A DNA stretch of 6,941 bases from Rickettsiales bacterium (GTDB taxonomy: Bacteria; Pseudomonadota; Alphaproteobacteria; Methylaequorales; Methylaequoraceae): contig PAYV01000016.1 of the NCBI GenBank assembly GCA_002715305.1, forward strand, positions 10,979-17,919. The letters are read 5' to 3'. The position numbers and the translations under genes were made by a program. Shown piece after piece: positions 1-6,785 of the stretch (position 1 is its first letter; each line of letters starts with the position of its first letter). The notes beneath the pieces are model-generated. The model was not told where the DNA came from. It did not search any database and saw only the letters and a program-made list of their open reading frames with translations.

Positions 1-2
1 CT

Positions 3-692
3 TTTTCTTTTAAGGCTGCTTTTGAACTGCATATTGAACAAGGTCCGCTTTTGGAGCAGCAGCATGTCCCTATAGGTGTCGTTACTGGCACTCAGCACAT
101 GAGCAGGCATAGATTGAAAATCTACGGTCAGGAAGCGCACGCTGGTACAACGCCGATGAACATGCGCCGGGATCCAATCAGGGCTTTTTCTGAGATATTG
201 CCGCAACTTTACGCCGCAGCTGATAGTTACAGTCCCTTATCAAGGATTACCTTTGGACAGATTGATTGTTATCCGGGGGCGGTAAATACGGTGCCAGGTT
301 TGTTAGAGGTGAAGATAGATCTCAGAGACCCTAGGCCAGATGTCCATCACACTATGGCAAAGAATCTGGGTGAGATCGTTGATAATTGCTGCGGGGAAGC
401 GGGACTCGCTTATGCATTTGAAAAATATTGGGAAAAGCCGGGAGTGGAGTTCGATGCCACTTGCATTAGATCAGTGAAAAAAGCTGCAGAGGACTGCGGA
501 TATAGCTCGATGGAGATCATTTCCGGAGCGTTGCACGATGCCTGTAATCTCAATGAACACGGCCCAACATCGATGATTTTTATCCCATGTAGGGACGGCA
601 TATCTCACAATGCGGCTGAACACGCGGACCCAGATCATATTGCAGCTGGCGGCAACGTTCTCTTGCACGCGGTTTTAGAGCACGCCTTTTGA
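3..692 (+). CDS. M20-family amidohydrolase, N-carbamoyl-L-amino-acid hydrolase / allantoate amidohydrolase type (5' partial)
   Basis: The open frame runs in from the left edge, so 229 residues of a protein usually just over 400 residues long are visible. It has the marks of the metal-dependent hydantoinase/carbamoylase branch of peptidase family M20. ELHIEQGPLLE lies at visible residues 8-18 and includes a metal-ligand His in this family. HAGTTPM (46-52) is followed by an RRD motif. NTVPG with DLR further on (about 95-108) carries the Asn and Arg that bind the substrate carboxylate across the dimer. GISHNAAE near residue 202 carries the last metal-ligand His. The N-terminal metal ligands lie outside the window. 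Known members hydrolyse N-carbamoyl amino acids, allantoate or ureidoglycine-like compounds in the cytoplasm, releasing ammonia and CO2 or an amine. The exact substrate cannot be read here. The family's usual SGAGHDA appears as SGALHDA. The TTG at 51 is internal and not a start. The next gene starts 144 bases downstream on the same strand, so the two may be co-transcribed. Confidence 0.88.
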   Translation, partial: FSFKAAFELHIEQGPLLEQQHVPIGVVTGTQHMSRHRLKIYGQEAHAGTTPMNMRRDPIRAFSEILPQLYAAADSYSPLSRITFGQIDCYPGAVNTVPGLLEVKIDLRDPRPDVHHTMAKNLGEIVDNCCGEAGLAYAFEKYWEKPGVEFDATCIRSVKKAAEDCGYSSMEIISGALHDACNLNEHGPTSMIFIPCRDGISHNAAEHADPDHIAAGGNVLLHAVLEHAF

Positions 693-820
693 TACTCAAA
701 GTGGTTGTATTCCTTTACTAATTGGGATGATGGGATATTTCACCCACTTTTGGTTGTGTGGAGAGTTAGAAAAACATTCGAATCGAAGATGCCGCGATTT
801 TTTTTCAATTTGGCTTCAGA

Positions 821-828
821 AGGGGAGG
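821..828 (+). promoter_or_regulatory. Shine-Dalgarno sequence that fixes the start of the alpha/beta hydrolase
   Basis: AGGGGAGG lies 8 bases before the ATG at 837, a near-ideal match and spacing. The in-frame alternatives, TTG at 705 and ATG at 789, have no comparable site. The residues they would add (a Trp- and Phe-rich stretch, then a run coded by poly-T) do not look like part of the alpha/beta-hydrolase fold. Confidence 0.75.
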
Positions 829-836
829 TTCGGTCT

Positions 837-1706
837 ATGAAGACTATTTGGAATCATCTGCAAGGAGTAGCTTTTCAGCAGTGCTTTTATGATGCCGCCG
901 GCGTCAGGACTAGAGTCATAGAGAGTGGCAGTTCTGAAAAGGTCTTGATCTTTCTGCATGGAACTGGAGGGCACGCGGAGGCTTACCTCAAGAATATTGC
1001 AAGCCATTCTGAGCATTTTCGCGTGATGGCGGTGGATATGGTAGGGCACGGATACACCTCTGCCCCTGACATTTCTTACGATATGCAATGTTATGTTGAA
1101 TTTCTGTTGGACTTCCTAGATGGGATAGGCGTGGAAAAGGCGTATATTTCAGGAGAGTCCCTGGGCGCAACTGTCGCTGCGTGGTTTGCGATCGCTCATC
1201 CAGATCGTGTTGAGAAAATAGTAATGAACACCGGGATGTTGTTACCGCCGGACGAGGACGGAGCAATGGGACTGCGTGAGCTCCTCGAAAGGAGTAGAAA
1301 GGCCGTGGGCGCACCAAGCAGAGATACTGTCAGGCAGCGAATGAAATGGTTAATGCTCGACGAGGAAGACGTTACCGACGAAATAGTTGAGGTGCGATTC
1401 CAGATATACCAGCAGCCCGGGAGGGCGAAGGTCATTGGGAAGATCGCGGAGCAAAGCATTGGCGCTTTATTGGATACGGCACAACATGAAAAGTGGTACA
1501 ACCCATCGCTGTTGAAAAAGATTGCGTGCCCTACCTTGGTGTTGTGGACTCGGCATAATCCCGGGCAGTTAGTTCCATTGGCTGAAGAAGGCGCCAGCTT
1601 GATACCGGACTCTTCCTTGGTCGTACTCGAGCAGAGTGCGCACTGGCCACAATGGGAGGAGCCGAGGAATTTTGATCGAGCGCACCTTGATTTTCTGCTC
1701 CGATAA
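837..1706 (+). CDS. Alpha/beta hydrolase, meta-cleavage-product (C-C bond) hydrolase-like
   Basis: This is a 289-residue protein, the usual size for soluble meta-cleavage-product hydrolases such as BphD, MhpC and TodF. Visible features in order: the oxyanion-hole strand FLHGTGG (39-45); VDMVGHGYTS (66-75); the nucleophile elbow GESLG with Ser108; a helical lid region of about 135-215 with VRFQIYQQPG, whose Arg187 may match the conserved lid Arg of BphD; and a C-terminal catalytic His in SAHWPQWE (His269, Trp270), very like HWAQWE of BphD. Family enzymes hydrolyse 2-hydroxy-6-oxo-dienoates to 2-hydroxypenta-2,4-dienoate plus a carboxylic acid. The convergent genes to the right would consume that dienoate, which supports the call. 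Odd: where BphD-type enzymes carry the catalytic Asp (GRDD) this protein reads TRHNPGQ. An esterase or amidase of the same fold remains possible. The gene probably follows the amidohydrolase in one transcription unit. Confidence 0.78.
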   Translation: MKTIWNHLQGVAFQQCFYDAAGVRTRVIESGSSEKVLIFLHGTGGHAEAYLKNIASHSEHFRVMAVDMVGHGYTSAPDISYDMQCYVEFLLDFLDGIGVEKAYISGESLGATVAAWFAIAHPDRVEKIVMNTGMLLPPDEDGAMGLRELLERSRKAVGAPSRDTVRQRMKWLMLDEEDVTDEIVEVRFQIYQQPGRAKVIGKIAEQSIGALLDTAQHEKWYNPSLLKKIACPTLVLWTRHNPGQLVPLAEEGASLIPDSSLVVLEQSAHWPQWEEPRNFDRAHLDFLLR

Positions 1707-1933
1707 TGCGAAGCCCAGAGGAGTTGCAAACTTCAGATATGTTACTGATGACGCTGTGAAATACAGAAGGACGTGAATGTTCAGAAAGTATCTCTCTTGG
1801 TTGTTTCATGCCAGAAGATTTTTATCTGTTATTAACGTTGTGTAAGAGTTTGCTCACGGGTTTTGCCTTTAGTTACTTTAGGATTACACTACTGCGCTTG
1901 GACATTCGATGTACCGTTTCCCCCGGCTAGCAT

Positions 1934-1937
1934 GAGG
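1934..1937 (+). promoter_or_regulatory. Short Shine-Dalgarno sequence of the TonB-dependent receptor
   Basis: GAGG lies 8 bases before the ATG at 1946, followed by an A-run. The second in-frame ATG at 1952 would be 14 bases away, so 1946 is the better start. I saw no convincing sigma-70 promoter in the 239 bases between the hydrolase and this site. Confidence 0.5.
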
Positions 1938-1945
1938 TCAAAAAA

Positions 1946-4492
1946 ATGTTGATGAAAAGAGAGCCCAATACCCGACATAAGTCAGGATTAATCATACGCG
2001 ACAAGAGACCTGCGCTGTCCCTCGCTGTAGCAGGCGCTTGTGCAGTAATGACTTGCTCTGTTGCCGCCCAGGGCCTGCTTGAGGAAGTTATAGTGACCGC
2101 GCAAAAGCGCGACCAGGGGCTACAAGATGTTGGTATTGCGGTCACCGCGTTCACGGGCGATCAGTTGAGGGCATTTGACGCGACGAATAGCTTCGACATT
2201 GCTGCTTTCACACCTGGCGTCCATATTTCGGGTAGTTTGGCGGGGCAAAATGCCCAGTTCACCATACGAGGAGTGACGCAAAACGACTTTAACGACATTG
2301 TTGAATCACCCAATGCTTTGTATTTAGACGAGGGTTATATCGCAATTGCACAAGCTCAGACCTTTGCTTTGCTTGATCTGGAGCGAGTAGAGATTTTGAA
2401 AGGCCCGCAGGGCACCCTCTTCGGCCGCAACGCTACGGGCGGGGTAGTTTCTTTCTTCTCCAAAAAGCCTAACTTTGAGGAATTTGAGGGATTCATTCAG
2501 GCAGACTTCGGACAGTTTGATGTGCCCAATAATGCAGATCGAATGTCTATTGAGGGTGCCTTTGGTGGCCCGATTTCCGAAAACGTCGCCGTGCGCGCAG
2601 CTTTGCGCTATTCCAAGCAGGACCCTTACTTAGAGAACCTGTACCCGCAGGGCCAGCCAGAATTCAACGTGTTTGGCCTGCCGTTTTTTCCAATTGGTGA
2701 CCCTGGCGAGGGCTCCGGTGCGGACGTAGGCGATGACGATACGATTGTTGGTAGATTTACGGTTGGCTTCCGACCTAATGACCGTCTCGAAATTACACTG
2801 TCAGCAAACTATGCTGACTCGGAAGTTAACACGGCGCCGTATCAATCCAAATCGACGATTGCAATGGTGGAAGAAGTGAACGGCTTCTCTGAGGTATACA
2901 ACGTCATCGACACGCCAGCCGGCGAAACGCGACTGTCGATTTTAACTCAAAATGGGGTAGATACTGGCCTCGATGGAGGCGGTGACGGACTTGTCGATTC
3001 ACCTTTCGGTCCGGGTAATTGCGCGGCTATAGGGCTGTGCGCACGCATGGCGCCGGGAGCTGATTTTTTTGGTTATCTGGACCCCGACGGCGATGACTTT
3101 ACTATGTCCAGCGATTTTGCTTTTGAGGATGTGGGATCCACAGAGTATTCCGGTATCAATGCCCGAGTCGAGTATCAACTGGGAAGCGATATGTCGCTTG
3201 TTTCTGTCACAGATACTAAGTCTTACGAGAAAACGTTATTTATTGACGTGGATGCGGCACCGGTTAACCAGCTAGCTAATTATGGAGGTATGGATGCCAC
3301 TAGCTTCACGCAAGAGTTAAGACTCTCAGGCGGAACGGAGCGCTCAGACTGGGTTGTTGGTGCCTATTACTTAAATATTGACACTGACTCGTCCAATGCG
3401 CTGAAAGCGCCGCCTAACAGTATTTTTGGCATGATCGCGTTACCGGCTGACGTGGTCACTATGGCTACCTTGGAAACCGATTCCTATAGCGTTTTCGGGC
3501 AATATGAGTACCAAATGACTGACACGATACGGCTGATTGGTGGTGCTCGCATCATGCGGGAGGAAAAAGACTACGAAGGTGTCTGGGGTCTGACCCCTTC
3601 GACGGGTAACGATCAGATTTCATTTGACGCTGGTATGTATATTCCGAACGCTGCGGGCGCTGGAGACCCATTCTTCTACCAAGACGACCTCTCAGAGACC
3701 TTCTGGACTGGAAAGCTGCAACTCGACTACACCCCCAATGATGACCTGTTGGTTTACGCAAGCGTAAACCGCGGGGTAAAAGCTGGTAGCTTCAACGCGG
3801 CCCTCCTGGGGGCCTATCTCGGTGGTGGAGGTAATGCTGGCGTTCCGTATGACGAGGAGGTGTTGACGTCGTATGAAGTCGGGTTCAAGTCGACTTTGGC
3901 GAACGGTGCTGCTAGGTTAAACGGCTCCGCGTATTACTATGATTATTCCGATTATCAGGCATTCTTGTTCGTCGGCGTTGGCGGTAATGTCGTCAACTTG
4001 GATGCTGAAACGTACGGAGCCGAAATTGAGCTACAGGCGAGTCCAACTGATCGCTTGGACCTGATAGTTTCAGCATCATATGTCGACGCTCAGGTTGATG
4101 ATCTTCCACTCCGGAACGGTTCTCCTCTCCCCACGCGGGACGTTACCCCCACTTACACTCCAGAGTTTCAAGCCTTTGCAATGGCGCGATATACTGTCCC
4201 ACTGACTGGTGGTTCTTCAATTGCTATTCAGGGCGACTTGAGCTACTCGGATGAGTTCTACTACAACTTGCGAAACTTTGATGCTGATCTAATGGACAGT
4301 TACGTAATGGTGAATGGTTTGATAAGTTGGACCAGTAGTGATCAGTCTTGGGTGGCTTCTTTACTTGTCAACAACATCACGGATGAGCGTGCCGGCATCA
4401 TGGGTTTCGACCTCGCGACGCTCTGTGGATGTAACGAGGTTGCTTATCGAGCACCCAGAAATTGGGCAGTACAAGTCAGGAAGGAATTCTGA
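1946..4492 (+). CDS. TonB-dependent outer-membrane receptor
   Basis: This is a complete 848-residue receptor. A charged N-terminus and a hydrophobic stretch (about 22-41, ending SVAAQG) form a signal peptide, probably cut near residue 41. The TonB box EEVIVTA (46-52) follows at once, then the plug domain (about 57-173) with TIRGV near 106-110 and ERVEILKGPQGTLFGRNATGG (146-166). The rest is a beta-barrel of alternating strands and long acidic loops, with NNITDE (809-814) before the last strand and a terminal Phe (VQVRKEF), the usual signal for barrel insertion. Such proteins take up scarce or bulky ligands across the outer membrane using TonB-ExbBD energy. The plug type is common in proteobacterial receptors beside catabolic genes, and no siderophore genes are near, so an organic substrate of the surrounding pathway is a reasonable guess. 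Odd features: Asp/Gly-rich segments at 339-351 and 379-384, a Cys pair (359, 365) and a CGC motif at 827-829. The family call is sure; the ligand is unknown. Confidence 0.95.
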   Translation: MLMKREPNTRHKSGLIIRDKRPALSLAVAGACAVMTCSVAAQGLLEEVIVTAQKRDQGLQDVGIAVTAFTGDQLRAFDATNSFDIAAFTPGVHISGSLAGQNAQFTIRGVTQNDFNDIVESPNALYLDEGYIAIAQAQTFALLDLERVEILKGPQGTLFGRNATGGVVSFFSKKPNFEEFEGFIQADFGQFDVPNNADRMSIEGAFGGPISENVAVRAALRYSKQDPYLENLYPQGQPEFNVFGLPFFPIGDPGEGSGADVGDDDTIVGRFTVGFRPNDRLEITLSANYADSEVNTAPYQSKSTIAMVEEVNGFSEVYNVIDTPAGETRLSILTQNGVDTGLDGGGDGLVDSPFGPGNCAAIGLCARMAPGADFFGYLDPDGDDFTMSSDFAFEDVGSTEYSGINARVEYQLGSDMSLVSVTDTKSYEKTLFIDVDAAPVNQLANYGGMDATSFTQELRLSGGTERSDWVVGAYYLNIDTDSSNALKAPPNSIFGMIALPADVVTMATLETDSYSVFGQYEYQMTDTIRLIGGARIMREEKDYEGVWGLTPSTGNDQISFDAGMYIPNAAGAGDPFFYQDDLSETFWTGKLQLDYTPNDDLLVYASVNRGVKAGSFNAALLGAYLGGGGNAGVPYDEEVLTSYEVGFKSTLANGAARLNGSAYYYDYSDYQAFLFVGVGGNVVNLDAETYGAEIELQASPTDRLDLIVSASYVDAQVDDLPLRNGSPLPTRDVTPTYTPEFQAFAMARYTVPLTGGSSIAIQGDLSYSDEFYYNLRNFDADLMDSYVMVNGLISWTSSDQSWVASLLVNNITDERAGIMGFDLATLCGCNEVAYRAPRNWAVQVRKEF

Positions 4493-4520
4493 CCACTAGT
4501 CTTTCTTCACCAGGAAATTA

Positions 4521-4542
4521 GGGGGCGAGCCAGCCCCCTTTT
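4521..4542 (+). terminator. Rho-independent terminator of the TonB-dependent receptor
   Basis: GGGGGC (4521-4526) pairs perfectly with GCCCCC (4533-4538) around a six-base loop, and TTTT follows at 4539-4542. It lies 28 bases after the receptor stop codon. Read on the other strand the stem is followed by CTAATTT, a poorer T-tract, so it may also slow transcription arriving from the convergent aldolase operon but is mainly a plus-strand terminator. Confidence 0.85.
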
Positions 4543-4555
4543 AACAAGAGCATTT

Positions 4556-4577
4556 GTTCAGCGGGGAGCCCCGGAAC
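4556..4577 (-). terminator. Imperfect hairpin, possible 3' end of the minus-strand operon
   Basis: GTTC (4556-4559) pairs with GAAC (4574-4577), and CGGG (4562-4565) pairs with CCCG (4570-4573) around a four-base loop, with a two-base bulge AG on the left arm. It lies about 140 bases past the aldolase stop. No T-tract follows on either strand, so it may be a transcript-end stabiliser and not an intrinsic terminator. The strand assignment is an inference from position. Confidence 0.3.
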
Positions 4578-4715
4578 CAGGATATGCTCGGCATCGACTC
4601 GCTTTAATTATGTTCCCTTTCTGGCTTCAAATGCGCATCAATTGCCTTTTCCAGCGCGCGCATGCGAACTTTAAGAGGTAGTCTTCCCTGATTTATAGAA
4701 ATCACTGGCTAAGAT

Positions 4716-5747
4716 TTAGATAGTACCTTGTGCTTTTGCCATGTCCAGTGCGAGGTCTTCAATCATATCTTCCTGACCACCTACCGTTCGACGACGGCCT
4801 AGCTCCACCAAAATATCACGGGTAGACAGGTTGTATTTTTTGGCACTGCGTTTGGCGAACAATAGAAACGACGAATACACACCGGCGTAGCCCAGTGTCA
4901 GAGCATCACGGTCGACGCGAACCGGGTGATCCATCATGGGGATGATTAAATCCTCGGCGATATCCATCGCCTTAAACGTATCTATGCCTGTTTCGATACC
5001 CATACGATCACACACGGCAACAAACACCTCCAACGGCGTATTGCCCGCACCAGCGCCCAAACCTGCGAGGGATGCGTCAATACGATTCGCGCCCGCCGCA
5101 ACGGCGGCGACAGAGTTGGCAACACCCATCGCCATATTGTGATGGCCGTGAAAACCCAGCTCTGTTTCGGGTTTGAGCTCAGCACGGGCCAGGGCAATGC
5201 GTGAAGTCACGTCGTCGGGCAGCATGTAGCCCGCGGAGTCTGTGATATATACACAGTGGGCACCGAAGTTTTCCATCAATTTTAGCTGCGCGACCAACTC
5301 TTCTGCTTCGATCATGTGGGCCATCATTAGGAAGCCCACGGTATCTAAGTTGTCGATGCTTCTTGCCATAGTCAAGTGCTGTTCGGAGACATCGGCTTCA
5401 GTACAGTGCGTTGCTATCCGGATGGTTGAAATACCGCAGTCGACCGCCATTCTCATATGGTCAACTGTGCCGATACCCGGAAGCAGTAGCGCCGAGATCT
5501 TGGCATTTTTTACCTCTTTACAGACTGCGGTGAGGTATTCCTCATCTTTGGCTGCGGGGAACCCATAGTTTACTGAGGCGCCTCCTAGACCGTCTCCGTG
5601 AGTGACTTCTATTATCGGAATACTGGCCTCGTCCATGGCTTTAGAGACTTTTACCATCTCACTTACTGTGATCTGATGACGCTTGGCGTGCATCCCATCG
5701 CGGAGACACATGTCGTGGACAGTGATTGTCTTTTTATCTAAGTCCAT
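4716..5747 (-). CDS. dmpG: 4-hydroxy-2-oxovalerate aldolase
   Basis: This 343-residue protein matches the DmpG/MhpE/BphI family over its whole length. These class II pyruvate aldolases split 4-hydroxy-2-oxovalerate into pyruvate and acetaldehyde. The TIM-barrel start reads LRDGMHAKRHQ, with Arg16, the metal ligand Asp17 and the catalytic His20. The two other Mn ligands are His200 and His202 in FHGHHN, at the same numbers as described for DmpG. Tyr291 in YAGVYSSF fits the gating Tyr of DmpG. ITDSAGYMLPDDV (168-180) is also typical. The C-terminal domain (about 275-343), with GRRRTVGGQEDMIED, is the part that binds the dehydrogenase partner and forms the tunnel for acetaldehyde. The ATG at 5747 has a good Shine-Dalgarno site. 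The dehydrogenase gene ends 64 bases upstream, giving the standard order of the lower meta-cleavage operon. The gene is also called mhpE or bphI; which upper pathway it serves is not shown here. Confidence 0.96.
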   Translation of the reverse strand: MDLDKKTITVHDMCLRDGMHAKRHQITVSEMVKVSKAMDEASIPIIEVTHGDGLGGASVNYGFPAAKDEEYLTAVCKEVKNAKISALLLPGIGTVDHMRMAVDCGISTIRIATHCTEADVSEQHLTMARSIDNLDTVGFLMMAHMIEAEELVAQLKLMENFGAHCVYITDSAGYMLPDDVTSRIALARAELKPETELGFHGHHNMAMGVANSVAAVAAGANRIDASLAGLGAGAGNTPLEVFVAVCDRMGIETGIDTFKAMDIAEDLIIPMMDHPVRVDRDALTLGYAGVYSSFLLFAKRSAKKYNLSTRDILVELGRRRTVGGQEDMIEDLALDMAKAQGTI

Positions 5748-5753
5748 TAGAGG

Positions 5754-5760
5754 CTCTCTT
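5754..5760 (-). promoter_or_regulatory. Shine-Dalgarno sequence of the aldolase gene
   Basis: On the minus strand AAGAGAG stands 6 bases before the ATG at 5747. The aldolase therefore has its own ribosome entry site and does not depend on coupling to the dehydrogenase gene. Confidence 0.6.
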
Positions 5761-5811
5761 GTAATGTAGAGTCGAATTTACCCGGCCATCTCCCAGTGAA
5801 TAAGTGGCATT

Positions 5812-6720
5812 TTATCCAGCTCGCGGTAGAAATCTGCCGACCAGTATTTCCTCGGCATACATTTCCGCCGTGCGCAAACCCGCCGCGGTCATGATGTCTA
5901 GGTTTCCTGCGTACTTGGGCAAAAAGTCGCCCAAACCCTCAACCTCCATGTAAATTGACACACGCTTACCATCAAAGACTGGACCGTTTTTCAGAGTGTA
6001 ACCCGGCACATATTTCTGCACCTCTTGAATCATGTTGTACACCGATTTTGTTATGGCTTTTTGATCAGGGTCCTCTTTTGTCAGGCAATGCACCGTATCT
6101 CGCATAATTAGAGGGGGCTCGGCGGGATTGATAATAATGATGGCCTTACCAGTATCAGCGCCGCCGCAGACTTCAATACCCTTGGCGGTGGTGCGAGTAA
6201 ATTCGTCAATATTTTTACGTGTTCCTGGCCCCGCAGACCTTGAGCTGACTGTTGCAACAATTTCGCTGTACATTACTGCTTGTACGCCGCTCACCGCCGC
6301 CACTAGCGGAATTGTTGCCTGACCACCGCAAGTCACCATGTTCACATTCATCGCCTTCTGAGTGACTGCGTCCACCAAATTAACGGGAGGGACACAAAAC
6401 GGCCCGATAGCCGCTGGGGTCAGGTCGATCATAACCGCCCCTTGCTCATTGACCTTCTGGCTGTTCTCAGCGTGCACGTAGGCCGAGGTAGCATCGAAGC
6501 AAATTTGCACGCCGTCTTCTTGCATGGTGGGTAGCATGCCCTCGACACCCTCGGCGGTGGTCTTTAGTCCCATCTCCGCGGCCCGCACTAAGCCTAAAGA
6601 TTTGGCATCTACACCCACCATCCAAACTGGCTCAATCAACTCGCTGCGCTGGGCCTTGATCAATAAATCAGTGCCAATGTTACCGGGACCAATAATCGCG
6701 GCTTTGATCTTTTTAGTCAT
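5812..6720 (-). CDS. dmpF: Acetaldehyde dehydrogenase (acylating)
   Basis: This 302-residue protein belongs to the DmpF/MhpF/BphJ family, which oxidises acetaldehyde to acetyl-CoA with NAD+ and CoA and works as a complex with the aldolase encoded next. The N-terminal Rossmann domain has IIGPGNIGTDL (9-19) for NAD. The catalytic Cys131 sits in NMVTCGGQATIPL, matching Cys132 of DmpF. SAGPGTRKNIDEFTRTT (162-178) and the Asp in MRDTV (207-211) are family signatures. GDFLPKYAGNLDIMTAA (264-280) is close to the usual C-terminus. The start ATG at 6720 is preceded immediately by an in-frame stop and fits the family N-terminus, but GAGG lies only one base away, too close to act well as a ribosome site. 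The last residues (about VGRFLPRAG) do not look like the conserved family tail, and a protein-like reading frame overlaps this end; see findings. The usual family length is about 300-316. The gene is also called mhpF or bphJ. Confidence 0.96.
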   Translation of the reverse strand: MTKKIKAAIIGPGNIGTDLLIKAQRSELIEPVWMVGVDAKSLGLVRAAEMGLKTTAEGVEGMLPTMQEDGVQICFDATSAYVHAENSQKVNEQGAVMIDLTPAAIGPFCVPPVNLVDAVTQKAMNVNMVTCGGQATIPLVAAVSGVQAVMYSEIVATVSSRSAGPGTRKNIDEFTRTTAKGIEVCGGADTGKAIIIINPAEPPLIMRDTVHCLTKEDPDQKAITKSVYNMIQEVQKYVPGYTLKNGPVFDGKRVSIYMEVEGLGDFLPKYAGNLDIMTAAGLRTAEMYAEEILVGRFLPRAG

Positions 6721-6785
6721 GCCTCAATACTCGTCATCCGCTTGAGATGGCCTTACCGTTAGAGTAATTTGTTTGAGCCATCGCA

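Noticed and set aside
705..836. N-terminal extension of the alpha/beta hydrolase from TTG at 705 or ATG at 789
   Set aside because: Neither start has a ribosome site, the added residues do not fit the fold, and the ATG at 837 has a strong AGGGGAGG at the right distance.
1196..1729. Long minus-strand ORF of 177 codons inside the hydrolase gene
   Set aside because: It is rich in Ser, Cys and Arg without any domain, and lies antisense to a well-supported gene.
1850..1884. Possible sigma-70 promoter for the receptor (TTGCTC and TTACTT, or TAGGAT)
   Set aside because: The matches to the -35 and -10 consensus are weak, and several equally poor pairs exist in the same AT-rich stretch.
1808..1930. 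40-codon plus-strand ORF just before the TonB receptor (starts MPEDFYLLL)
   Set aside because: There is no Shine-Dalgarno site, it has several Cys and mixed residues without a recognisable pattern, and it fills what is most likely the receptor's promoter and leader region.
5242..5568. Plus-strand ORF of 108 codons inside the aldolase gene
   Set aside because: It is a shadow of the aldolase frame: no family motifs, no ribosome site, and the opposite strand has all conserved aldolase residues.
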